Shown: positions 11,933 through 23,678, counted from the first letter of the stretch. The stretch is 64,000 nucleotides of DNA from Cubamyces lactineus (GCA_022376465.1 JACDTU010000011.1:372001-436000), one strand, 5' to 3'. Program-made: numbers and translations. Notes: generated from the letters alone by a model not told the origin.

Positions 11933-12114
11933 TGTCGGAAATTTCCTACGGTCTCGGGAGGCCAGCGCCCGATGATTTACTATTTCTCGGCCCTATCGGG
12001 TACCTGCAGGGCTCATCAGGAATGCACCGGAGGCTAGTCGAGGCGGCTGAGAGGGCCGAGAAATAGTAAGCCCTCGGGCGCGTACCTCCCGAGTACAGAA
12101 ATAAATTTCCGACA
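11933..12114. mobile_element. 182-bp MITE-like foldback element
   Basis: A non-coding element with long terminal inverted repeats of about 62 bases. Left arm 11933-11994 begins TGTCGGAAATTT and ends TTACTATTTCTCGGCCCT; the right arm, 12052-12114, is its near-perfect reverse complement. The best-conserved blocks are the first 12 bases, CTCGGGAGG, CGCCCGA and the last 18 bases of the arm, with small indels between. The central 57 bases are unrelated. No open frame is present. The flanks share only TT on both sides, so a target-site duplication is short or eroded and the superfamily cannot be assigned. It would need a transposase supplied elsewhere. Confidence 0.8.
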
Positions 12115-12256
12115 TTGTGTTTACCTTCCTAGCCGTTCCAAATCCGGCGGCCCATCGTTTCCCTGAAGTTTATCTGTCTTTCACAGAGGTTAGCATCCGC
12201 AACATACTCAAGTCCCATGGCGGAGGCCTAGGGCTAAGAGGGAGCCGCTCAGAAAG

Positions 12257-12340
12257 CGCGTCCAAAGTGTGCGACGCGAGCGTCACAAAAAGTAACAACG
12301 TTATTACCGCGTGACTGGACGCGCTTGGTGGCGCGACGCG
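12257..12340 (+). promoter_or_regulatory. Cluster of MCB-like ACGCG elements upstream of Pol12
   Basis: Five ACGCG or CGCGT pentamers within 84 bases: 12257-12261, 12274-12278, 12308-12312, 12319-12323 and 12336-12340. They lie about 130-210 bases before the start codon of the DNA polymerase alpha B subunit. ACGCG is the core of the MCB site bound by the MBF (Swi6/Mbp1) complex, which drives G1/S transcription of replication genes in ascomycete yeasts. MBF control in this organism is inference. Confidence 0.55.
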
Positions 12341-12466
12341 ATCGCGACCATCGCAAGTAGTCTCCTAGCCTCAGCCTCGATCTGCCCTCAGGCTCTCAAT
12401 CTCTGTCTACGCTGAACTTCGCACTGCCTAGACCACCGCCCTTTGCGCGTCTGTAACGTTACACAT

Positions 12467-14840
12467 ATGGCTCAAGATGTTGGAAAGATAGAGCAGGAAC
12501 TCAAGGAGAAGTTCGGAGAGGATTTGGACGAAAAGCTCCTAGCCGAATGTATGTCCCAATCGGCCTGCTATGCCTGCTCAACCTCATTGCTGGCTCTTTG
12601 TCGCTGTGTACGCGGCGTACCTGCGTGCTCTTAGGCGTGAAGGTCTGCCAGATGCACAACTGCACTGGGGAAAACTTGTACTTCAAGTGGGAGGCCCTCC
12701 GGTTCAACCGCGGCCCCGCCCAGTTCTCGCTCAAGGACCTGCAGGAAGTGAAGGCGAAGATCAATCGCGAAACCATGAAGAGCGCCATGACGAAGAAGCT
12801 CATGAGGGGAAACCTATCGGGACCTCAGTCCAGGCAATTCGGTATGTCCCCCGCAAGAGGATCAAGATCGGCAGTAGGGGGCGGGGCGGGGGCGGGGTCG
12901 CCTGGGACACCGCTGAAGCCAATGCGTCGCCAGGATGGCTTCGGCCTTGCACGGATGCAGGACATCAAGGCTCCTGTTGCTGGCCCGAGTCGCGTCTCTT
13001 TCGTAGGCCCCGCAACAGACGAGGCTGCGTACAAGAAACGAGCGTGTGCGTGAATATAGACTTGCAGTTACCGATGTGTGAGAATGACAACCCGCCAGAT
13101 CGCTATATGTATGAGAAGGTCACAGAGCGAAGCGAAGGTACGTGCCTTGTGTTGTGTGTACTATTGATAACGTTGATTCATGGCACTTCCAGTGCTGGAC
13201 GATCGGATCGACCATTTCGGCGAGCTGATCAAAGCTCACTACGATATCGAGGAACTCGGAGATCCTTCTGCTGTCACTGAGGTATGTGTCTCAATTCCAT
13301 TCTTATGTATACATCTAGACTATATACTATGCGTACAGGACGATGTAGTTGTCGTCGGTCGGATCGTTCTCGACTCGGAAACGTCCTCAGGCGCAGTCAA
13401 GCTCAACGAAGCGTCGCTTATGCTCGAATCCTCGCGTATGATGGGCTCAGGCGCACGCGTACCTCTGCGATTCGATCCTTCTATCAATGTGCGTCGCGGT
13501 CCTAGAGGTGTCGGTGGGCAGGGCATCTTCCCCGGGGCTATTGTTGCGCTAAAGGGCAAGAACGGAGGCGGAGGATCATTCTTGGCTGCGGAGATTCTGG
13601 CTGTAAGCCACGACGCTAGCCCGGCTTTACTGAAGACAACTGACTTCCACTTGTGTTGTTATCCAGCTTCCACCTCTGGACCCTCCCTCAGAGAGTTATA
13701 TCAAGTCCGAGACCAGCGATACGGAGTTTTCGATGTGCATTGCTGCTGGTCCGTTTTCTCCTGAAGCCGACCTTGCCTTCCGACACCTCCAATCCCTGAT
13801 TACCAAGCTCACATCCGACAAACCGGCGGTCGTCCTACTAGTACGCATGCCTCTCTGTATGCCATTTCTAGTTGCTGACTGAAGTGCTGTCATGTTAGAT
13901 CGGTCCTTTCATCGACGCGGCACATCCTTTGATAAAAATCGGGGATGTCGATATGCCTCCGCGCGACATGTTCCTCACTCAGTTTATCGACAAGCTACGC
14001 GATTTCCTCAACGCATCGCCGGGGAGTATCGTTCTCCTTCTACCAAGTCCCCGTGACATACTGAGCGAACACGCGGTGTTCCCTCAGTGTGAGCTCCCCC
14101 GTGCCTTATGTGATGACCCAGTAAGCCGATATGGAATATGCAGTAGACGCGTCTGCTAATGCTGCTCCGGATTCGCCTGTAGCGCATTCATCTCCTACCC
14201 AATCCAGCACGGTTCACCCTGAACGGCGTGCACTTCGCAGCAAGCAGCGTCGACGTGCTTTTCCATCTCCGCAAAGAAGAGTTCTTCAAGCGTGCGGGAG
14301 AAATCGAGCCGCTCCCTGCAGCTTCCTCGTCGGAAGCACCCGATGCGATGGCGAACCTCTGCAGGCATATCTTACAACAGCGAAGGTACGTTGCTAGGGC
14401 CCTTTCATGTGTGCATATAGTTGATGTACGATCGCAATCCGGACTGTAGCTTCTATCCAATCTTCCCTGTTCCGCTCGACCTAGCTCACGAAGTGAACCT
14501 CGACGTAACGCACTCGGAAATGCTCAATTTGTGTCCGCAGGACGACAATACGGACGATGCCGAAGGCAGTGTCGATCCAAGCAGGGCGCGCTGTGCCCCA
14601 GAGGTGCTCATTGTGCCAAGCAGGCTCAAGCATTTCTCCAAAGTACGTCCCGCTCCGTAATCTCGGTCTTATCCTGTTTGCTGACGCGTGGATGCACTGT
14701 AGATTGCAGACCACACAATGATCGTGAACCCATCTTTCATGACGAAGTCAACCTATGCGATGCTGAAGTACGCTGGTCACACCGGCCCTGGACCGGCGAA
14801 AGATAGGACGAAGGTGGAGATTCAACGACTAGAGACGTAG
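12467..14840 (+). CDS. POL12: DNA polymerase alpha-primase subunit B
   Basis: Regulatory B subunit of the polymerase alpha-primase complex, which lays down RNA-DNA primers at origins and on the lagging strand. Exon 1 is 12467-12548 and exon 2 starts at 12635; splicing gives AECVKVCQMHNCTGENLYFK, matching the helical N-terminal domain of POLA2 (a cysteine then an aromatic-rich YFKWEAL). The OB-fold follows (VVVVGRIVLDSE ... PGAIVALKGKN), then the inactive calcineurin-like phosphoesterase domain with MCIAAGPFSPEADL and IGPFIDAAHPLI. The C-terminus has the typical FYPIFPVP ... VLIVPSRLKHFSK and VNPSFMTKSTYAMLKYAG. About nine exons and roughly 600 residues, the normal size. It ends at the TAG at 14838. 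The clustered ACGCG motifs upstream fit cell-cycle control. The next gene is convergent. Confidence 0.93.
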
Positions 14841-15006
14841 CTTCTCTCCACTTCCCCTGTATAAGGCAACCCGGTGATGAGCTTGACGCTCTTGCGTTGT
14901 ACTCTCTGTCGTATACAGCGATGTATCCAGGTTTGCGCGATATTGTATTGTACATTGGAAACCTCACGCTTGACTACGACCGGCTACAAGTTCACACGGC
15001 TAACCT

Positions 15007-16729
15007 TCACTCGACATCAGGGATCGGCAGCCCAGCCGCCTTCGCTACCCGCACGACGTTCTCCGCCTGCCGAAATCGAAGTCCGTTAGTGACATTATGT
15101 ACCAATGTGTGCCCAAATCTCGGCACCGCGACCTGACAGCAGGCGCTGGCTAGCGGCATAAGTTGACACTTGGACCCACCTGTTTGATCATCGGCGCGTC
15201 GATCATCTCCATCCCGCCGCCCTCGAGCTCGAGACCTGCGGCTCCCTTGTGCGAGAGGTGCGCCTTCTCCATTTGTTTGAGTATGCGCGCGGCGCGCAGG
15301 ATCTCTATAGGTGGGGTGAGGAGGGGTTAGCAAATGACGAGCATTGAAGCGAGCGCTGATTCGTACCTTTGGAGCTAGGAACGAAAGTCGTTTGGATGAC
15401 TTCGACTTGATTGGGGTGAATGGCTTGCTGAAGAGAAATTGTCATATTGATATAATCCAAGGAGACAATGAGACCTGCGCACCTTGCCTGTGAAGCCAAG
15501 TCTCCGCCCGTCCTCGCACTCGTCACGCAGGTACTGTAGATCTTTGTAGTTCACGCACACCTACAAGCGCATCGTTCAGGTCATCCGGCAAGTGCGTACG
15601 TTCTTAACGGAGCCTTACCATGTCAATTGCTCTGAGACCGAACGCTTTGGCGGTGACGACAATGTGCGAGCGTGTGTATAGCAGCTCTTGACGCGACGTC
15701 GTGCGTATGATGCCAGTATCGGCGCAGTCTGTCCTTGAGGTCAGCAGAACGCCTTGTTGTCATGTGGTTCTGCGGAACTACTGACAATCTTCCGCGGCAA
15801 ACTGTATGCACCCCTATGAGCGACGCGCATGCCCTAGAACGTAATTGACCTACAAGCAATGCTGAAAGTTGCCCGCCCAGTGCGGGGCCATACCTCGATT
15901 GCCAGCTTGCGATAGACCCAAGGTTGTACATGGCCTTTGCGCTTTCGATGCTCGCTATGATTTGTGTTGCAGGTCCGTCCGGATCCCGGAACTTGTGGCC
16001 CTTGTATGCTAGGAAGATCTCTTCCGATACTTGGTCAAGATCATGAACTGTGTGGATCTTGGGCATGACCAGTGTGCGTATGCAAGGAAGGCGCATCTGG
16101 AAACATTCAGCAGAAACGAGGGTGATAAGTCTGAGGCTGTTTGTCTTTTCAGCAGTGTGTTGCTCACGGCTTGCAGGATGTCCTCGGTGAAGAACGACGT
16201 TGCAGTGGAGTTTAAGCGCACTGCGATGCGCTCGTGGGAGGGCAGGCTATCTTGATGATTCTAGAGGTACGTCAGTGCAAGTCGATACATACACAACGGC
16301 AGGACGCTTACAGTCAGGAAGTGAGTTAGACGGTCCCTCGCGCCCTTCTTGTCCGCGGGTGAGGGCGGGACGCTGTCCTCTAGGTCGTATATTATGACGT
16401 CTGACGACGTAGTGAGAGACTTCTCAAGCATGCGCTCTGCTGTCGCCGGCACTGTATAGTGTAACACGGGGGGTTCATCTTCACGCCGGACCCGAAAATT
16501 ACCACAAGGCATACTGACCGTATAGATACGATCGTCCGAGGTGTTCCTTGCTTCCGCGTCTGGCATTTGTCGTCGAGGCTTCTGTAGACACATCATGCGC
16601 CAAGCTACTACTTGCATGCATCAAACGGCACGATGCTATGCGTACTCCTGTAGAGGATACTGTTCGGCATGCCCTAATAGACGATGACGCCTTCTGAAGA
16701 GCGTCTCGGCATGATCCACGGTACAACAT
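15007..16729 (-). CDS. Citrate lyase beta-like (HpcH/HpaI aldolase family) enzyme, probably mitochondrial
   Basis: Member of the CitE/CLYBL branch of the HpcH/HpaI lyases; CLYBL proteins cleave or make malyl- or citramalyl-CoA-type substrates in mitochondria. Exon 1, 16729-16519, encodes an Arg/Ser/Ala-rich, acid-poor start typical of a mitochondrial presequence. The junction to 16451 gives SYLYVPATAERMLEKSL, the family's conserved opening, then VIIYDLEDSVPPS. Later blocks are IAVRLNSTAT, LVMPKIH, IIASIESAKAM, FAAEDYCADTG, the GKQAIHPNQVEVIQ segment, and the end APMIKQ spliced to AENVVRVAKAAGLP. Metal-binding acidic residues expected in IESAK and AEDY are present. There are about eight exons and roughly 370 residues. 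A start at a downstream Met in intron 1 would lose the targeting sequence, so I prefer 16729. The exact substrate is not determinable. Confidence 0.88.
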
Positions 16730-17289
16730 GATGGCCAGGTAGATGACGCGTCTAGTGGGTTGCAGTCAGTTATTGCTCAACTGTGGGCTGACTGGCGGTC
16801 GGTAGGTATAGAGCCTAAGATGACAAGACTCGCCACCGTCTGCGGTAGTGGTCAAGAGGCTGGGAGTGGTCAACCTGGAGCTCAATCAGAGGGCCCTGCG
16901 GCAATCCGAGAAGGTCGGACAGCGTTGTGTGACACGTGTCTACGACTGCATCGCCACCCCCGCGTCGTTACCTCCGCCAATTTGGCCACAATTACAAAGG
17001 TCCCGCACACACTCCGCGTATGTACTACCACAGGCTCGTGTACGTTCGAGATGCTGGATTGACGTCGCAAACTCGGAGTCGTGGCTTTATGCTGATACGA
17101 TTCGTGGATCGTTCACAATTGGGTGGTAATAGGCCATATACTGTAATCCGCAATCAAGTGCACAAGAATTGCTGGGGATATAAACAATACACGTCTACAA
17201 GTTACAAAGTATACAAGAGGAGCAAAGGCTGTTCGCATCGTGCTCAAAGAGCTCGAAGGGCGTCCAGGTATCGCATACAATCCATGGTC
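16730..17289. other. Intergenic spacer upstream of the citrate-lyase-like gene
   Basis: About 560 bases between two minus-strand genes. It holds the citrate-lyase-like promoter on the right of 16729 and the Cwf19 3' UTR next to 17290. A TATA-like string (GATATAAAC near 17180) is on the plus strand with no gene after it. Nothing else was seen. Confidence 0.45.
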
Positions 17290-20147
17290 TCACGATCGCT
17301 CGATCATACCCGTCCAGTCGAACTTGTCGTACTTCTGCTTGAATCCCTTCACTCGCTCCTTATTCTGCCAGGACTCAATCCGGCGCGGCCTCCGCCACCG
17401 ACGAGGCTCGACGTCCAATAGGTTACCTATAATCTCAGCAGCAAACCACCTAGTCATGAAGTTTGTGAACATCCGTCTGGGGTCCACGCTCAATGGCTAC
17501 TTACCTGGGAAACTCTCCGCCACCTTTCTCACCCTCATCAACGTCTTCTTCGCCATTCCCGGATGCTTCGCTCGTGCCTTCGATGACGTGCCCGTAGCCC
17601 TTTTCGCCCTTGTAGTCGAACTGGACCATGAAGTAGGGTAGGTTCGGGACCATCGCACGGCGGAAGCCTCCCGGACGAGCGGAGAAGTCGATCAGCTTCT
17701 TATGCTGCGACCACTCCGTCTCAGACATCAGGATGGATTCCTATATGCGCAGACAAATGAGCATCGATTTGATATCGTGCAGCATGCTCGATGACACAAA
17801 CCTTGAAATATCCGGGGATCAACTCGAACTGCTCCCATGGCAGGGGAACACACTCGATATACGTGTGTTTTTGCGCCTTGATGGAGAGGACGGTCTCGTA
17901 GAACACGACGCCCTTGTCCTCCTCGGCAAACATGCGCATCAAACACTTCATGAAATTCTACAGGTTGCATATTCTCGTTAGCGTTGAGCTCGGAATCCAG
18001 GTGGGAGAACAACTTGCTTTGACTTCGTCCCACATGTCATCATCGCCTTCAAGCGTGGACAGGTGGTGGGCGATAGGCACGATCAAGCAGTGACCCGCGG
18101 TCAACTCCTCGGTAAGTGTACAGGAGAGGTATACTCTTGTTCCCATAGCGATTATGGGTGCTCTCGGCAACGAGTCGTCCTCGCCATAGCAGAACGGACA
18201 CGACGCTAGCACCTTCATAGTTCTCTTGTAGTCTGGAAGTGCCATGTTTGAGCGACATGCTGATATGCTACGGCGGGAAGGCGTTGGACGTACCGTTGAT
18301 GGCGAACTGGCGCTTCATGAAGTCTGCTCGCATCTTCTTCCGTGCAAGTTTGTCCGCGTTGTCATCCATGTAGTCAAGGTCGTTCTAGAGAGGCGCGCAG
18401 CAATTTAGCGTGCGCTCGTATGTGGACTGGGCCTTACATACCTGGAATCCTCCGTCTGTCATGACAGCACGTGCGAACTCTGCATCCAGGTTCTTCTGGT
18501 CAGCCATACCGGCCCCGAATTTCTCTTGCCTGAGCATCTCCCCAAGCGTGACATCGTCATCGTCTGGGTCGACCCTGACCATTTCGCCGGTTTTGGGATC
18601 GCGTTGCTCGACCTGAGGTGACTTCAGTGGACAATAGTCACAGGCAGCTATTGCCATCAACGCACCTTAGGCTTGGGCCTGCGATTCCCAGGAGGCGGAG
18701 GGGCGTCACCCTTGCCTTGGCCGACGTCGTATAGCCTACCGCGGATATCCAGCGTTGGCAATACCTCCACTCGCGTACGAACATTGTCTCCGCCCTCTTC
18801 CTCCCTATTCGCACGCCTGAGCTCTTCCTCGTATTCCTTCTCCAGTGCCTCTGCATTCGGAGCATTGGTGAGCTTCGCACGCAAGACCTTGGCTTGGAGC
18901 TTGTTGAGCGATGAAGGCGAAAGGGCGCGCTTCTTCGACCCGACCATAGTCAACGTCGGGGTGACTGCCGACGGTATGGGCGCGCGTGACTGGGCGAGTG
19001 CGGTACCCGTCGTCTGCCCTAGACGGGCTGCCTCCAGCCGTTTCGACTCCCCTGCTCCGATACCAGGCGTAGGAGGCCCGCTCCGGTCCAAATCTGGACG
19101 ACGGAAAGATGAGCTGCGACTCGTCCCTCCGCTCGGCGTGAAGTCATTGAACATCAGCCGCTTCTCGCCCTCCCGTTCCTTCCCTTTGCCTTTACGTTCC
19201 CCAGCTCTCTCGGCCCGCCTGCCCTGCCGCTCATCGAGAATCCGCCTTTCCTCCTTCGCCTCCTCGAAAGCCTCTAGCGAGCCAAAACGGTCGATGGCGA
19301 CCTCCTCAATCGGGCGACCCTCCTCCTCTGCGGTCTCGTACACCCTTCGGAGTTTCATCATCCGCCATTGAGACCCGGGACCTCCGGCCACGACTGCTTT
19401 GGGCGCGGTATCGGGAATGTCGTCAATGCCCTTGCCTTCTTTCAGTGCCGTGTTGAGCTCCTTGTGGCTAATATATGGCTTTCACTGGGATCAGTGCGTA
19501 GTTTGTGGCCACATCAAGAGATGCACGTACCTTGTCAGGGTCTGGACGGTCTGGTTGAGGTGGCTTCTTCTTCACCTCCGTCCCCAGGCTTGAGAAGAAG
19601 TCCACAGTGCCGTTAGCCGTACGCCCGCTCCTCGTAGAGTCTCCATATCCTTCCGTCATATCTTCATCCACGGCCATAGGTGTGTCCGTCGCGAGAGCAG
19701 CGGGGACGTAGGGCGTCGTAGGTGGCATGAGCATCCATTCGTCTCTCTTCAACACCGTTTCCGTGCGCAATGGCGGAGGAAGCGGAGGGTCGCCCGGGCG
19801 TTCTTCCGCCCTACTCTTGATCTCGAGGTCTTTCGCGCTGGGAATGTCGGTCGCGAGGGGCTGTTTGAGCCAAGTCGCAGAGTAGGTCCATGTAAGAGTA
19901 CGAACGGCAAGTCGAGGAACGGATCACGCACTACTTCGCCCTCCATGTCGATGTTCTTCTCGACCCACATGTCATCGTCGTTGACGTCGTCGTCTACAAT
20001 ATGCAGACGGTCGCTCTCGTCTTTGAGTGACCGCTTCCGGCTGCTCTCCTTGTCAGACTTATGCCTCCGCTTGCTCTTGTGCTCGCGGTCATCCTTGTCG
20101 TGGCGAGATTTGTGTTTGGATGAGTGTCTCGCGTCGTCGTCGCCCAT
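17290..20147 (-). CDS. CWF19: Cwf19/CWF19L2-type pre-mRNA splicing factor
   Basis: Nuclear protein linked to late spliceosomes and intron-lariat turnover. The N-terminus is a Lys/Arg/Asp/Ser-rich helix-disorder region (MGDDDARHSSKHKSRHDKDD). The middle has FFSSLGTEVKKKP, a long charged coil and the segment TLGEMLRQEKFGAG typical of Cwf19. The C-terminal half holds the two CwfJ domains: the first, HIT-like, has CPFCYGEDD and TAGHCLIVPIAHH, whose cysteines and histidines fit metal and HIT-fold positions. The second runs through YIECVPLPWEQF, MVQFDYKGEKGYGHVIEG and ends KGFKQKYDKFDWTGMI. About ten exons. The gene lies head-to-tail with the acyl-CoA ligase gene, with 346 bases between. Identity is firm; borders of the central exons are approximate. 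Confidence 0.93.
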
Positions 20148-20493
20148 TGTGAGACACAGTGCAGTAAGCCAAAGTGTTGTCCAGTGATGAGAAAGACGCG
20201 AAGAACAATATCGTGCTCAGAGGGTGGAGGTACGTGAAGCAGTCGCGAAGTCCAGGTTGGCTCGAGGCCATATTCATTGCGTCACACACACCGCACTCCA
20301 AATTAGGCAAGTCCTGTGAATCCCATCCCGCGACTCATCTTGCTCATCTTGCTCAAGAATGATGTACACGTCGTGACTTGCATAGTGTTTGTGTCAACAA
20401 CTATAGATACAGCTCGGACGACAGTCTGATAGGACAAAGACCCGAGAACATTGACCCAACGAAAATACACTCGAAGCACGTCCATCGCAGCGA
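20148..20493. other. Spacer between acyl-CoA ligase and Cwf19 genes
   Basis: About 350 bases that must contain the acyl-CoA ligase 3' UTR and the Cwf19 promoter. No distinct element recognised. Confidence 0.45.
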
Positions 20494-22635
20494 TCATAGC
20501 TTCGCCTTCGGCGCCGCATGCTCCTTCTCGTACCGGTCCTGCAGCACACGACGGAGCACCTTTCCAGTCGGGTTCTTCGGAATCTATCATCACAAACACT
20601 GTCAGTCGAGTGCATGTTTCCCAAGATTCACATGCGTACCTCGTCGACCACCTCGATACCCCCCCTGAGCCATTTGTACTTGCTCAGGTTCTTCTGGACC
20701 CACGAATGGAGCGCCTGCACGACCTCCTTCTCTCCTCGCTGCTTGCCCGCGTCGCTCAGCACGACCCATGCGCGGGGCACCTTCTCGTCCGACGTACGCC
20801 CGCCAGACACTCCAGCCACGGTGACGTCGATGATGAGCTTCTCGGGGTGCGCGAGCAAAGCGTTCTCAATCTCGGTCGGGGACACCTGCGCGCCCGATAC
20901 CTTGAGAATATCCTTCGTGCGCTCGACAAAGCTATATAAGGAAGATCGTTGAGTTGCGAGTCAATTGAAACGTTTCAGGTGGACGCACAAGAAGTGTTGG
21001 TCCGGGTCGACCCTGAAGCGGTCACCGGTATGAACCCAGCCGTCGATGAAGGTACTCTTAGTCGCCTGCTCGTTGCGCCAGTAGCCCATCGCCACGTTAT
21101 CGCCCTGGAGCCAAAGTTCTCCGGGCTCGTTGGGGCCGGCAAGCGTCCCATCATCCTTGACGATCTTCGCCTCCATACCTGGGAGGAGCAGTCCCGCGCT
21201 CCCAGGCTTAGGCCCGCCGAATTGCGGCGGCGCTGTCCGTGTCGCAGAGATGGTCTGCATGTTGTTCAGCAATTGCACGTCGAATTCTGGGGGATCCTAC
21301 TTACCACTTCCGACATGCCATAACCTGGATTTGGATGCAATTAGGATGAGCGAACTAGGCGGTGACATGGATGGCACGTTACCTTCTCCGACGGACTGAG
21401 CATTCTTCAATAGCTTCTTGAATGCCTGGCCGAGCTTCGGGGGAAGGTGGGCAGCACCGCTTCCGGTGAGCACTAGGGAGCTCAAGTCCGTGTTCCGAAC
21501 GCGCGGATGATTCACAAGCTGTAAGATAGCCGGAGGCGTGAGACTCAAGAGGGAGACCCGATACCTGGAATGAACGATCGGTAAGGATCATATTGCGCGA
21601 ATCCGGATGAGATGTACGCACTTGGGGATCAGGTCGAGGACGACATCAACATTCCACTTCGGAATGATAAGAGTCGGGATAACCATCCACACAGGCCGAA
21701 TGCACACATAGTGCAGGCCGTACGTATGGTATATTGGCAAAAAGCCAAGAGATACCGGCGGGATGGTCTGTGTGAACCACGGTAAGCGTGATGCATGCAC
21801 CATCAAAGACGTCGATACACACCTCCAACGTAGGATTCGGCCCCTCGAACTCGGCCGCGACGGCAGCCTGAACCATAGACACGACGACGTTACGGTGTGA
21901 GATCATCACAGCTGACCCGATCAAGCCATCAGCTTTTGCCGTGAAACTGCTAGATCAGAATAACTCACCTTTCGGCAGCCCGCTGGTCCCGCTGGAGAAC
22001 ACAAGGTACGCCAATGTGTCTCGTGTGACTGGCTTCCTCGGTACCCGGGGCACATTGCGTTGGTGTACTGCATCTATCGCGCTCGCAAGGTTTCTCCGTC
22101 CCTCTACGCGTCCCTCTAGGATGTATATGCGGTCCTCCGAAAGCCCTACGCTCTGCGCGACGTTCAATGCTTGGGGGAGCAGGTTGGGCTGAACGAACAA
22201 CCGCGTCGCTTCAGATGTGCGGAAGAGATGTTCCAGTTCGAACGCGGTGGACGAGGCGGGGAGCAGTGCGAATGGGATAGCCACGCGGAAGAGCGAGTGC
22301 ACGAGCGTCACATATTCCTGGCGAAACACATTGACTTCGAATCCCCTCTCCTATTTCACTGGGTTGCTTACCAGACAGTTTGTGCTCATAATGGCCACCA
22401 TCTCACCCTCGGGGGCGAACCCGAGCCCACCGTCGGCCACTGGCGTCAGAAACGCAGTAGCGCAGTCATAGACCCTCTCCTTGAACTCGTTCTTGTGCCA
22501 CTTCTTTCCTGCGAGCGGGTCGATGAGAAGCACCTTATCTTCGGGATCCTGCAGCGCCGGAGAACTGAACACGAAGTCATGGACGTTGACGTCCTTGACA
22601 GGAGGCAGGGCGGGATAGAGGGACTTGTAGTGCAT
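20494..22635 (-). CDS. 4-coumarate-CoA-ligase-like acyl-CoA synthetase with a C-terminal PTS1
   Basis: ANL-superfamily enzyme that activates a carboxylic acid as an acyl-adenylate and transfers it to CoA. It starts MHYKSLYPALPPV, as fungal 4CL-like proteins do. The AMP-binding P-loop is YLVFSSGTSGLPK, followed across an intron by AVMISHRNVV. Other landmarks are LPIYHTYGL, LVLTGSGAAHLPP, YGMSE (spliced), GELWLQGDNVAMGYWRN, DGWVHTGDRFRVD and the catalytic-lysine end IPKNPTGKVLRRVL. The last residues are PKAKL; Ala-Lys-Leu is a standard peroxisomal targeting signal type 1. Eight or more exons and about 580 residues. A peroxisomal fatty-acid or aromatic-acid ligase is likely; the acyl substrate is not readable from sequence. 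The promoter region is shared with the divergent peroxiredoxin gene about 1 kb away. Confidence 0.92.
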
Positions 22636-23678
22636 CGTGCCGTGGGTTGTATGTCACGGTTCCAAGCGAAGGTAGGCAAAGGCGAAAGAGCGGCGAGCAC
22701 GAATGCGGATGATGTGGGGGACTGCGTCGATGCGGGGGCCGCTGTTGGCTATCAGCTGCGCCCCAGGCTTTGTAGGAGAGCAGAGGAAGGACGACCGGCA
22801 TTGTGTACATTCCGGCGACCAGAGAGCCGGGCGGTGGATGAGAACTGATCAGATGTCCACTTTGTTTGCAGCCACACAGCTTTATGTGGTCAAGTCGCTG
22901 GGAGGGCATGACAGCTAACGGCGCGACGCCAGCCGTCCGGAGGCACTCACCTACGCCGCGCGTTCCTGAGCACTCTCTTATGTAACTTACGCTACCAAAC
23001 GGCTATGCAGGTGCCGTGTGACATTAAATTGGACCCGGTTACTCGTAGATTCGGCTACTACAACTCGGATTAAACCCCAATGCGCACATATAAAAAGTAC
23101 ATGCGACAACGGACCTCCGGAAGTAATACCGCAACGGTACCGACGAATGGTACAGCTTTATTATCATACTTAGTGAGTTGTTTTGGCACTATGTAATGAT
23201 GTTAACTCGGTTGAAAGCGCGCGCCAACTTCATCACCGCTACAACTTCCTTCAGTCTCGGTTGAGTCCTTTGCTGATTTTAAAGACGGCAGAACTACGCC
23301 AATGCCTCCAGCTTGCACACACGCGGCTTAGAAGACTCCAGAAATGCGTGGACTTCGAGCGAACCTTAACGCGGCGCGATGTCCGGTTGCATTTGTCGAC
23401 GATATCGCGAACCACAGAGTACAAAGACAAAAGGCCGCATACAACGCATGTGCTTAGGGACAAGGGCTTCTCTTCTACCAGCCTGCACGAGACTGGCCAT
23501 GATGCACCGCTGCGTGGCCCGAGGCTCGGGTAGTGCAGCGGTATAAATTGCAGGAAGGCCTTAAGTTCCGCTGACCTGATCTTGAGACCGCACCCCTCTC
23601 ACGACCACTCGTAACGACCCCTGCACGACCCCTGACGACCCCGCCATCCACCGCACGCTCTAAACGACGCTGCAGACC
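22636..23678. other. Divergent intergenic region, acyl-CoA ligase and peroxiredoxin
   Basis: About 1 kb between divergently transcribed genes. The right end has a TATA box at 23542-23548 for the peroxiredoxin gene. A second TATAAAAA-like string near 23087 is not followed by a recognisable gene. The open frames inside (for example 23183-23533) have no supporting features. Confidence 0.5.
23542..23548 (+). promoter_or_regulatory. TATA box of the peroxiredoxin gene
   Basis: TATAAAT 131 bases before the ATG at 23679, on the same strand. The following sequence is rich in CGACC repeats up to the start codon, in keeping with a short 5' UTR. Confidence 0.6.

Larger units (their letters stand above)
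11768..12466. other. Intergenic region holding a foldback element and the Pol12 promoter
   Basis: About 700 bases. The left part is the macro-gene 3' UTR, then the 182-bp inverted-repeat element at 11933-12114, then the presumed Pol12 promoter with clustered ACGCG motifs at 12257-12340. Confidence 0.6.
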
